From an uncultured Allofournierella sp. (lineage in GTDB: Bacteria > Bacillota > Clostridia > Oscillospirales > Ruminococcaceae), in assembly GCA_944382705.1 (NCBI GenBank), contig CALWNE010000033.1, positions 6,713-70,712 on the forward strand: 64,000 nt of DNA. Reading direction: 5' to 3'. Numbering within the stretch: the first letter of the stretch is position 1; each line of letters starts with the position of its first letter. Position numbers and translations under genes: made by a program. The notes beneath the pieces are model-generated. The model did not search any database, was not told where the DNA came from, and saw nothing but the letters and a program-made list of their open reading frames with translations. Positions 57,119-64,000 of the stretch are shown here, piece by piece.

Positions 57119-58324
57119 ATGAAACAGCATACCCTGGCTGTAATTACCGGTACCCGGGCGGAATATGGTCTGCTGCGGCCGGTGCTGCAAAAATTGCAGG
57201 CAAGCCCCCGGTTTGACCTGCGGCTGCTGGTAACCGGCGCCCATCTGGCTGCGGAGTACGGCAGCACCGTGGAGGAAATTGAGGGGGACGGCATGCCCAT
57301 TGCGGCCCGTATTCCCATTTTAAAGTTTGGGCAGGGCCCGCTGGCCACAGCCCAGACGGTGGCCTATACCATCCAGCAGTTCAGCACCTGGTTTTGGGAG
57401 CACAAGCCCAAAGCGGTGCTGGTGCTGGGCGACCGGTACGAAATTTTTGCCGCAGCCCAGGCCGCAGCTATGACCGGCGTACCCATTGCCCACATCAGCG
57501 GCGGGGATGTAACCCTGGGCGCAGCGGATGACTATTACCGCCACTGCATCACCAAGATGGCCCATCTGCATTTTCCCAGCTGCCAGGAATACGCCCAGCG
57601 CCTTGTGCGCATGGGAGAACAGCCTGGCCGGGTGTGGAATGTGGGGGGATTGGGGGATGAAAACATCCGCACCATGGAAAAACTCACCCGCAGCCAGCTG
57701 AGCGAAAGTGTGGGGATGGATCTTTCCGGCCCCTTTGGTCTGGTGACCTTTCACCCGGAAACTGCCGGCGATGCCGATCCTCTCTGCCAGGTGGACCAGC
57801 TGCTGCTGGCACTGGATGCAATCGGCAGCCGCCAGCCCATCCGCTGGCTGGTAACCAAGTCCAACGCCGATGCTGGCGGCCTTGCCATCAACCAGCGTCT
57901 GGACGAGTGGGCCGCCCAGAGACAGGGTCAGGTGCTTACCGTTACCAGCCTGGGGGTTAAGCGGTATCTTTCCGCCATGCAGTATGCGTCGGTGGTGGTG
58001 GGCAACTCCTCCTCCGGCGTGGTGGAGACCCCCACCTTTGGCGTACCTGCGGTGAACATTGGCCAGCGGCAGGCAGGGCGTATTCTCTGCGCCAATGTGG
58101 TGTGCTGCCCGGCCGAAAGCCAGGCCATCCAGAAGGCGCTGGAACAGGCCCTCAGCCCAGAATTTGAGGCCCAGGCCCGCCGCACCCAAAGCCCCTACAA
58201 TGGGGGAAATACCAGCCAGCGCATGGTGCAGATTCTTGCAGACTGGCTGGATGAGCCGGATTACAATGTACCCAAGGTGTTTTACGATGGACCATTTTGC
58301 ACCGCAAAGGAGGAAACTCTATGA
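57119..58324 (+). CDS. legG: UDP/GDP-sugar hydrolysing 2-epimerase LegG (NeuC family)
   Basis: 401 residues. It releases the nucleotide and inverts C2 to give the 6-carbon substrate for LegI. The GT-B-like fold shows VITGTRAEYGLLRPVL, VLGDRYEIFAAA, HISGGDVTLGAADDYYRH and VVGNSSSGVVETP. AAAGGAG precedes the ATG. The stop overlaps the next ATG by 4 bases. NeuC (sialic acid) is the close alternative; LegB and LegC in the same operon decide for LegG. Confidence 0.9.
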   Translation: MKQHTLAVITGTRAEYGLLRPVLQKLQASPRFDLRLLVTGAHLAAEYGSTVEEIEGDGMPIAARIPILKFGQGPLATAQTVAYTIQQFSTWFWEHKPKAVLVLGDRYEIFAAAQAAAMTGVPIAHISGGDVTLGAADDYYRHCITKMAHLHFPSCQEYAQRLVRMGEQPGRVWNVGGLGDENIRTMEKLTRSQLSESVGMDLSGPFGLVTFHPETAGDADPLCQVDQLLLALDAIGSRQPIRWLVTKSNADAGGLAINQRLDEWAAQRQGQVLTVTSLGVKRYLSAMQYASVVVGNSSSGVVETPTFGVPAVNIGQRQAGRILCANVVCCPAESQAIQKALEQALSPEFEAQARRTQSPYNGGNTSQRMVQILADWLDEPDYNVPKVFYDGPFCTAKEETL

Positions 58325-59298
58325 AATTGTTGATTGTGGGTTTGGGCAGCATGGGCAAACGCCGTGCCCGGCTGCTGAAAGGAATGGATGCTTCCATTGC
58401 CATCAGCGGAGTGGACAGCAGCCCCCAGCGCCGGGAGGAAGGCCAGCAGCTGGGGTACACCGTCTACGAAAGCATTCCCCAGGCTTTGGCAGCAGACCGG
58501 TTTGACGGTGCGCTGGTGTGCACCGCTCCCATCACCCATGCGGCCATCATTGGCCAGCTGCTGGATGGGGGACTGCCCGTGTTCACCGAGCTGAATCTGG
58601 TGAACGATGGCTACGAGGAAAACCAGCGCAAAGCCCAGCAAAAGGGCCTGCCCCTGTTTTTGTCCTCCACCATGCTTTACCGGGGGGAGACCCAGTACAT
58701 TAAGCAGCAGGTGCAGCAGTTTGAAGGCCCTGTGAATTACATCTATCATATCGGCCAGTACCTGCCGGACTGGCACCCCTGGGAAAGCTACAAAAACTTT
58801 TTTGTGGCGGATAAGCGCACCGGCGGCGTGCGGGAGATTTTTGGCATCGACCTGCCCTGGCTGCTGGATACCTTTGGCCCGGTGGAGCGCATCCATGTGG
58901 AAAAGGATAAAATCAGCAAGCTGGAAATCGACTACCCGGACAGCTACTTTGTAACCCTGCGCCATGCCAACGGCACCAAGGGCATGCTGGCGGTGGATGT
59001 GGTAAGCCCCAAAGCAGTGCGCAACTTTGAATGCTTTGGCGAGGGGCTGCACCTGTTTTGGGAGGGCAACCCCAAAAGCCTGTATACCTTTGACCACGAA
59101 AAAGGCCAAAAACTGCCGGTAAACACCTATCAGTCGGTGGAGCAGGACCCCCGCTACAGTGACAACATTGTGGAAAATGCCTATGTGGACGAACTGGCCA
59201 ACTTTTTGGGTGTGCTGGAAGGCACCCAGCAGCCCCGGTACAGCTTTGCCCAGGACGAGCAAACCATCCGCCTGATTGAGGCCATCGAACAGGCATAA
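58321..59298 (+). CDS. Gfo/Idh/MocA-family oxidoreductase 1
   Basis: 325 residues. An N-terminal Rossmann fold with LLIVGLGSMGKRRARLL and a C-terminal alpha/beta domain. The usual EKP catalytic motif reads FTELNLV, so the lysine is lost, while the second protein keeps it. Its start overlaps the stop of legG by 4 bases. In Campylobacter, PtmF of this family acts in supply of glucosamine phosphate for GDP-sugar formation; a similar role is likely but not shown. Confidence 0.72.
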   Translation: MKLLIVGLGSMGKRRARLLKGMDASIAISGVDSSPQRREEGQQLGYTVYESIPQALAADRFDGALVCTAPITHAAIIGQLLDGGLPVFTELNLVNDGYEENQRKAQQKGLPLFLSSTMLYRGETQYIKQQVQQFEGPVNYIYHIGQYLPDWHPWESYKNFFVADKRTGGVREIFGIDLPWLLDTFGPVERIHVEKDKISKLEIDYPDSYFVTLRHANGTKGMLAVDVVSPKAVRNFECFGEGLHLFWEGNPKSLYTFDHEKGQKLPVNTYQSVEQDPRYSDNIVENAYVDELANFLGVLEGTQQPRYSFAQDEQTIRLIEAIEQA

Positions 59299-59338
59299 TC
59301 AAAACTGCCGGGTAAGCCCGGCCCAGGAGGAACCCATT

Positions 59339-60265
59339 ATGAAAGTATTATTTGTAGGACTTGGTTCCATTGGCAAACGGCATTTAAGCAACCTCATCCA
59401 CATTGCCTCCCGGCGGGGCATCTCCCTGCAGGTGGACGCACTCCGCTCCAGCCTGCGGCCTCTGCCCCAGGAGCTGGCAGGCATTATCCACAAGCAGTAC
59501 ATCGACTTTGAGCAGCTGGGCCGGTACGATGTGGCCTTTATCACCAACCCTACCCATCTCCATGCAGGGACCTTGGCGGAACTGTGCGGCAAGGTGGATA
59601 CCCTGTTTATCGAAAAGCCTATTTTTGATTCCACCCACTACGACCTGGCGGATTTGGGTCTGGATACTCAAAAGGCGTATGTGGCCGCTCCCATGCGGTG
59701 GTGCGGGGTGTATCTGGCCCTCAAAAAGATGATGCCCACCCTCAAGCCCTATTCGGTGCGGGTCATCTGCTCCTCCTACCTGCCGGACTGGCGGCCCGGT
59801 GTGGATTACCGCACGGTGTACTCCGCCCACAAAGCCATGGGGGGCGGCGTTACCATTGACCTGATTCACGAGTGGGATTATCTGGTGGATTTGTTCGGCA
59901 AACCTCGTGAATGCTACAATTTTAAGGGTACCTACTCCCATCTGGAAATTGATTCGGATGATTTGTCCGTTTATATTGCCCGCTATCCCCATATGCTGGC
60001 AGAGGTGCATCTGGACTACTTTGGCCGTACCTACCGGCGCAGCATCGAGCTGATGTGCAAGGAAGGCAGCGTGGTGGCGGACTTTGGCCAGGGCACCATC
60101 ACCCTGCCCAATGGCGTGGTACAGCATTACGAGGAGCCGGTGAACGACCGGTATATGCGGGAGATGGAGTACTTTTTGGACTATGCGCTGGAGCAGCAGG
60201 GCGAAAGCCTGAACAGCCCCGCCATGGCTCTGGATGTACTGAGGCTGACCCTGGGCCAGCTGTAA
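59339..60265 (+). CDS. Gfo/Idh/MocA-family oxidoreductase 2
   Basis: 308 residues. A Rossmann fold with VLFVGLGSIGKRHLSNL and the canonical EKPIF motif with the catalytic lysine (FIEKPIF), followed by GGGVTIDLIHEWDYLVDLFG. A different protein from the neighbour, although they share family and layout. The start at 59339 follows AGGAGG; an upstream frame from 59276 overlaps the previous gene. A sugar dehydrogenase or isomerase-like role in the legionaminic pathway is inferred (PtmF/PtmA-like). Confidence 0.75.
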   Translation: MKVLFVGLGSIGKRHLSNLIHIASRRGISLQVDALRSSLRPLPQELAGIIHKQYIDFEQLGRYDVAFITNPTHLHAGTLAELCGKVDTLFIEKPIFDSTHYDLADLGLDTQKAYVAAPMRWCGVYLALKKMMPTLKPYSVRVICSSYLPDWRPGVDYRTVYSAHKAMGGGVTIDLIHEWDYLVDLFGKPRECYNFKGTYSHLEIDSDDLSVYIARYPHMLAEVHLDYFGRTYRRSIELMCKEGSVVADFGQGTITLPNGVVQHYEEPVNDRYMREMEYFLDYALEQQGESLNSPAMALDVLRLTLGQL

Positions 60266-60314
60266 CCCTGTTATTCCAAGCGCAAAGCAAGCGCAGCCAA
60301 AGGAGAGAATCACT

Positions 60315-61079
60315 GTGAAAAAACTGCTCATCACCGTTTGTGGACGAGCCGGCAGCAAGGGATTCAAGAACAAAAACCTGAAAACCTTCTGCGAAAAACC
60401 CCTGGTGCACTACACCCTGGCCGCTGCCAGCCTGTTTGCCCAGTCCCGCCCGGATGTGCAGGTGGACATCTGCCTGAACACCGACAGCCAGGAGCTAGCC
60501 CAGCTGGTAACCGGTACCTACCCGGAAGTGGAATTTTTGCCCCGCAGCGCCCAGCTGGCAGGGGATACCGTGCCCAAAATGGCCGTGTTTCAGGACTGCC
60601 TGCGCCGGATGGAAGAACGTAGGAACTGCCAGTATGACTATGTAATGGACTTGGACATCACCAGCCCCCTGCGCACCGCACAGGATGTGGGCAACGCCTT
60701 TGCCCTCAAGGAGCAGCGGCCGGATTTGGATTTGGTGTTCAGCGTGACCGAGTCCCGCCGGAACCCCTGCTTTAACATGGTGCGGGACTGCGGCGACCAT
60801 GTGGAAAAGGGCATGGACGGAGCCGTGTACACCGCCCGCCAGCAGGCCCCGGTGTTTTACGATTTGAACGCCAGCATCTATGTGTTTGAGCGGCAGTTTT
60901 TGCAGCAGAACACCACCGGGATTTTGTGGGAAGGGCGCATTGGTGCCAGCAAGATGATGGATACCGGCATTTTGGACATCGACAGCGAGGAGGACTTTTT
61001 GCTGATGGAGGTCATTGCCCGGCATTTGTTTGAAGTTCGGCCTGAGTTTGCTCAGGTGCGCAACAGCATCCGTACATAA
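60315..61079 (+). CDS. legF: CMP-legionaminic acid synthetase LegF (acylneuraminate cytidylyltransferase)
   Basis: 254 residues with a GTG start at 60315 (AAAGGAGAG upstream). It activates the nonulosonic acid with CTP. The N-terminus has CGRAGSKGFKNKNLKTFCEKPLV, the form of the CTP-binding motif used by this family, then DYVMDLDITSPLRTAQDV with the Mg-binding Asp, and a C-terminal LDIDSEEDFLLME. The last enzyme of the pathway in this operon; the next gene begins 15 bases later. Confidence 0.9.
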   Translation: MKKLLITVCGRAGSKGFKNKNLKTFCEKPLVHYTLAAASLFAQSRPDVQVDICLNTDSQELAQLVTGTYPEVEFLPRSAQLAGDTVPKMAVFQDCLRRMEERRNCQYDYVMDLDITSPLRTAQDVGNAFALKEQRPDLDLVFSVTESRRNPCFNMVRDCGDHVEKGMDGAVYTARQQAPVFYDLNASIYVFERQFLQQNTTGILWEGRIGASKMMDTGILDIDSEEDFLLMEVIARHLFEVRPEFAQVRNSIRT

Positions 61080-61094
61080 GGGGGAGCAATCTGC

Positions 61095-61865
61095 ATGAAC
61101 GACCGGCAAAATGTGCTGGAATTTGTGACCGAGGCAGGTCAGCTGCTGTTAAAAAACGGGGCGGAGGTGAGCCGCACCCAACAAACCATGGAAATTATGG
61201 CCAAAAGCTTTGGGGTGGACAGTTTTCATGGCTATGTACTCACCAACGGCATTTTTGCCAGTATGGGAACCGATTACGGCCAGCCAGCCCAGATTCGCAG
61301 TGTGCCCGCAGCGGAGGTGCACCTGGGCCGGGTGGAGGCCATCAACGCCCTGTCCCGGCGGATTGCCCGGGGCGAAGCAAATCTGGAGCAGGCCTGGCAG
61401 GAGCTGGAGCGCATCCGCAACATGGACTATGCCCCAACAGCCCAGCAGATTTTGAGCTGCGGTTTGGGCAGTGCCTGTTTTGCCATTTTGTTTGGCGGGG
61501 TTTGGCAGGATGGCGTGGTGGCCCTTGTGGTGGGCCTTGCGCTGCAAATGCTGCTGCTTTTAATGAACCGCTGGCAGCTAAACAAGCTGGTGAACCGTTT
61601 TGTGGGGGCCGCTTTTGTGGCACTGGTCACCATGCTGCTGTTTATCCCGCCCTTTGGCCAAAATATGGATAAATCCATCATCGGTGCCCTGATGCCTCTG
61701 GTGCCGGGCATGGCCCTCACCCTGGGAGTACGGGATTTGATTATGGCGGACTTTCTGTCCGGCACCATCCGTATGCTGGACGCTTTGCTTACCGCAGGCT
61801 GCATTGCCTGTGGGGTGGGTCTGGTTATCGGTCTTGCCAATCTAATTCCGGGGGTGGTGCTATGA
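61095..61865 (+). CDS. Threonine/serine exporter, N-terminal half (ThrE, DUF1212)
   Basis: 256 residues. A cytosolic N-terminal domain (KNGAEVSRTQQTMEIMAK is the typical opening) and about five helices from residue 120, with GALMPLVPGMALTLGVRDL. The other half of the exporter is encoded in the next gene, which overlaps by 4 bases. GGGGGAG precedes the ATG. It follows legF by 15 bases and might be read through, though it has no evident link to glycan synthesis. Confidence 0.88.
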   Translation: MNDRQNVLEFVTEAGQLLLKNGAEVSRTQQTMEIMAKSFGVDSFHGYVLTNGIFASMGTDYGQPAQIRSVPAAEVHLGRVEAINALSRRIARGEANLEQAWQELERIRNMDYAPTAQQILSCGLGSACFAILFGGVWQDGVVALVVGLALQMLLLLMNRWQLNKLVNRFVGAAFVALVTMLLFIPPFGQNMDKSIIGALMPLVPGMALTLGVRDLIMADFLSGTIRMLDALLTAGCIACGVGLVIGLANLIPGVVL

Positions 61866-62362
61866 TGTTGATGCATCTGTTGGAACAGCTGGTGCCGGCC
61901 TTTGTGGGCACCGTCTGTTTTGGCTTGCTGTTCCATGTTCCCCACCGCCATCTGGCCTGGTGCGGTGCGGCAGGCACAGTGGGGTGGCTTGCCTACTGGA
62001 TGATGATGCAGGCCCAGCCCAGTGCGGTGCTGGCAAGCCTGGTGGCGGTTATTCCGCTTACTTTGCTTACCCGTGTGCTTTCGGTGCTGCGCCGTGCGCC
62101 GGTAACCCTGTTTTTAATTCCCGGCATCTTTCCCCTGGTGCCCGGTGCAGGCATCTACTACACCGCCTATGCCTTTATCACGGGGGATACCGCCCAGTTT
62201 GCAGCCAAAGGCACCGAAACCCTTAAAATTGCCGTGGCCCTGGCCATGGGCATTGCGGTGGTGGTGAGTGTGCCTTTGCAGCGCAGAGAGCACATTCTGC
62301 TGCAAGCGCCCGGCAGCCAGGCTCCAAACCAATGCACCGAGCAATCCTCCACCGAGCACTGA
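61862..62362 (+). CDS. Threonine/serine exporter, C-terminal half (DUF3815)
   Basis: 166 residues with four to five helices: LLTRVLSVLRRAPVTLFLIPGIFPLVPGAGIYY is the family pattern. It is the partner of the preceding protein (in actinobacteria a single ThrE). Coupled through an ATGA overlap. The C-terminal tail is Gln/Ser-rich and soluble. Confidence 0.88.
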   Translation: MMLMHLLEQLVPAFVGTVCFGLLFHVPHRHLAWCGAAGTVGWLAYWMMMQAQPSAVLASLVAVIPLTLLTRVLSVLRRAPVTLFLIPGIFPLVPGAGIYYTAYAFITGDTAQFAAKGTETLKIAVALAMGIAVVVSVPLQRREHILLQAPGSQAPNQCTEQSSTEH

Positions 62363-62398
62363 ACCATCCGGGCAACGATGGCCCGAATAAAAGCAAAA

Positions 62399-62424
62399 AG
62401 GTACAGACCGAAAGGTCTGTACCT
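62399..62424. terminator. Terminator-like hairpin at the left edge of the insertion element
   Basis: An 11-bp stem AGGTACAGACC/GGTCTGTACCT with a GAAA loop. T-rich sequence follows only on the minus strand; on the plus strand the insertion element begins within the last bases. Confidence 0.6.
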
Positions 62425-62439
62425 CAGCTTGTAGAAAAA
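62423..62439 (+). repeat. Left terminal inverted repeat of the IS
   Basis: 17 bases that match the complement of 63984-64000 with two mismatches. A hairpin AAAAACCTGCT/AGCAGGTTTTT (62435-62445 with 62462-62472) overlaps it and the transposase 3' end and likely terminates it. Confidence 0.8.
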
Positions 62440-62452
62440 CCTGCTTTGGCAA

Positions 62453-63913
62453 TCAGACCAGAGCAGGTTTTTGGTTTGTAAACAAGAAGGAAGATGGAAA
62501 AAGCAGCGAAATGTTGGGCGTATTTTCGCGCAATCTGGACCGTTTGCCGCCATCCGGTACCGGATGGCGGTCACTCCATTTCCAGATGGCCAGTTTTTTC
62601 AAATTCATGGCAGCAAATTTAAGCTTCACCCAGTTTGTCACCTGAGCCAAGCCTCTGTACTGCGTGTAACGCATACCGTGCTTTTCCTTCGCATCGGCAA
62701 ATACACGCTCAATTTTCTCTTTTCGTAGCCGGTACAGCTCTTTGTATACCGCCATGTGCCGGACATGCTCTGCCATCCCCACATAGTTCTGCCAAATGTG
62801 TCGCAAGACTGTTTTTTCGCACTTGGCATTTTCGGTGCACATCCCTCTGGTGGGACAGGTCTTGCAAAGATAGGCCCGGCTCTTGTATTCCCGGTAGCCG
62901 TCCCGTGTTGTGGTGGAATAATGCAGCACACGGTACTCCGGGCAAATCACATCGTCAAAGTATTCGTCATACACATACGCCCACCAGGGGTGGCCGTTGT
63001 CTTTGGTCTTGGGCCGGGTATAGCAGGTGGAAAGAACACGGCCGCTCTCGAAAATTCTCTTGCAAATCCAGGGCGTTTTGTAGGCGCTGTCTGCCACCAC
63101 AGTTTTGTGTTCGGGGTAGTTTTTGCACAGTTCATCGTACAAAGGGTCAAACGCTACGCTGTCGTGGATGTTGCCGGGAGTAACATGCACACCGAGGACG
63201 AAATTGTGCTTGTCGCAAGCGGTGTGTGCTTCGTAGGCAAAGCATTTTTTGTGTTCCCCCTTGTGAAATACGCCGCTTTCCGGGTCGGTGGTGGACACTA
63301 CTGTTTCCTTTTCTTGGGGCGGCTTTTTGTCACTGTCATCTTTAAAAGGCTTTTTCCCGTGTTCTTCCCGGTCTTTGTTCACCTCATCGAACAGCTCTTT
63401 TGCATACCGCTTTGCCTGTTTGGGAACCGCCTTTTTGGCTTGCTTTTTCAGATTGGCACTTGCCTTAATATGTGTTCCATCCACAAAAATTGCGTCCGTG
63501 TCCAGATATCCTTCTTCTGCCGCAGCTTTCAGCACCCACCGGAACACATACTCCACCGTGGCGTGGTTGAATCGGTGTTTGAAGTTGTAACTCACTGTGG
63601 AGAAATGCGGCACTGCTTCGTTCAGCGGATAGCCAATAAACCACCGATATGCAAGGTTCATACTCACTTCTTCCATGGTTCGGCGAAGAGATGGAATTCC
63701 GTAGATATGCTGAATGAGCACAATCTTGAACAGCACCACCGGGTCAACGCTTGGTCTGCCGTTGTCCTCGCAGTACAAATCTTCTACAAATTCGTATATC
63801 TTCTTGAAATCGATTGCTGCATCAATCTTCCGCAGCAAGTGGTCCTGTGGTACCATGTTTTCCAAACTTACAAATTCCAGCTGTCCTCGATTTTCTGTGT
63901 TCTTTACCAGCAT
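62453..63913 (-). CDS. IS1182-family DDE transposase
   Basis: 486 residues. An N-terminal helical region (LVPQD-type LENMVPQDHLLRKIDAAIDF), GRPSVDPVVLFKIVLIQHIYG, then the DDE domain: FVDGTHIKASANLKK (first Asp), VVADSAYKTPW (second Asp), and RLRKEKIERVFADAKEKHGMRYTQYRGL (Glu). A Cys-rich zinc-like patch (CKTCPTRGMC...C) is typical for this family. The start at 63913 follows AGGG; a GTG at 63922 is an alternative. Intact and probably active. Confidence 0.93.
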   Translation of the reverse strand: MLVKNTENRGQLEFVSLENMVPQDHLLRKIDAAIDFKKIYEFVEDLYCEDNGRPSVDPVVLFKIVLIQHIYGIPSLRRTMEEVSMNLAYRWFIGYPLNEAVPHFSTVSYNFKHRFNHATVEYVFRWVLKAAAEEGYLDTDAIFVDGTHIKASANLKKQAKKAVPKQAKRYAKELFDEVNKDREEHGKKPFKDDSDKKPPQEKETVVSTTDPESGVFHKGEHKKCFAYEAHTACDKHNFVLGVHVTPGNIHDSVAFDPLYDELCKNYPEHKTVVADSAYKTPWICKRIFESGRVLSTCYTRPKTKDNGHPWWAYVYDEYFDDVICPEYRVLHYSTTTRDGYREYKSRAYLCKTCPTRGMCTENAKCEKTVLRHIWQNYVGMAEHVRHMAVYKELYRLRKEKIERVFADAKEKHGMRYTQYRGLAQVTNWVKLKFAAMNLKKLAIWKWSDRHPVPDGGKRSRLRENTPNISLLFPSSFLFTNQKPALV

Positions 63914-63983
63914 TTTTATCACCCTACACCATTATACCCCATTTTCTTCCATGATACGAGAAAAAGGCCGCCTTTTGGCGACC

Positions 63984-64000
63984 TTTTTCGACAGGCTGAG
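63984..64000 (-). repeat. Right terminal inverted repeat of the IS
   Basis: The complement reads CTCAGCCTGTCGAAAAA. It ends at the last base of the window. Confidence 0.75.

Larger units (their letters stand above)
62423..64000 (-). mobile_element. IS1182-family insertion element
   Basis: A nearly complete element. The ends are imperfect inverted repeats: CTCAGCTTGTAGAAAAA at 62423-62439 and the complement CTCAGCCTGTCGAAAAA at 63984-64000 (15 of 17 match). The right end coincides with the edge of the window, so its last bases and the target duplication cannot be checked. One transposase gene fills it. Confidence 0.85.

Noticed and set aside
58321..60265. Recent duplication of one Gfo/Idh gene
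   Set aside because: The two proteins share only family-level features and differ at the catalytic EKP motif.

Overview
The window looks like a chromosomal segment of an anaerobic, moderately GC-rich Clostridia species, most likely a gut member of the Oscillospiraceae (Faecalibacterium/Gemmiger/Subdoligranulum-like). This is an inference from AAAGGAGG-type ribosome binding sites, the Firmicutes-style methionine T-box, rubredoxin and flavodoxin/ferredoxin genes, DUF1292 and DUF1836 proteins, and a SpoIIE-type phosphatase end at the left edge. No tRNA, rRNA or CRISPR array was seen.

Layout. 1-13.1 kb is mainly housekeeping: a SpoIIE-like phosphatase tail, a lone prepilin, class II aldolase (fba), 8-oxoguanine glycosylase (ogg), rlmB followed by a giant P-type-ATPase-like protein that has lost its catalytic motifs, an EF-G-like GTPase, greA and lysS. 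13.3-24.2 kb holds an XRE regulator, a two-gene ABC exporter, ruvX, a DUF1836 regulator coupled to a flavodoxin/ferredoxin protein, rubredoxin, two cardiolipin synthases on opposite strands, a cyclophilin lipoprotein and a structured RNA that resembles 6S RNA. 24.3-35.7 kb is a mosaic of small transcription units: LUD protein, a cysteine-less peroxiredoxin-like protein, a DMT exporter, an AT-rich acyltransferase that looks acquired, a DUF3169/XRE pair with strong operator dyads, a glycosyltransferase, a lipoprotein, an Lrp regulator, hflX and a MATE pump.

35.8-38.6 kb is a methionine-type ABC importer (metN-metI-metQ) behind a T-box leader with an AUG specifier. Its MetQ-like binding protein is circularly permuted: the two lobes of the NlpA/MetQ fold appear in swapped order behind a normal lipoprotein signal. 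This is the most striking observation in the window. MetN also lacks the usual C-terminal ligand-sensing domain.

38.8-61.1 kb is a large surface-glycan locus. Two divergent promoters near 45.34-45.43 kb drive a minus-strand operon (MBOAT acyltransferase, SGNH/AlgJ-like partner, surface-carbohydrate transferase-like protein, flippase, N-acetyl-sugar amidotransferase) and a plus-strand operon (legB, a DUF2142 membrane protein, two tandem modules of a giant multipass protein plus a small anchored partner, then legC, ptmE, legI, legG, two Gfo/Idh oxidoreductases and legF). Together they should make CMP-activated legionaminic-acid-like nonulosonic acid by the GDP-sugar (Campylobacter Ptm/Leg) route, transfer sugars at the membrane and decorate the product. 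A recognisable legH acetyltransferase is missing here. The window ends with a split threonine/serine exporter pair and a near-complete IS1182-family element inserted beside a terminator-like hairpin.
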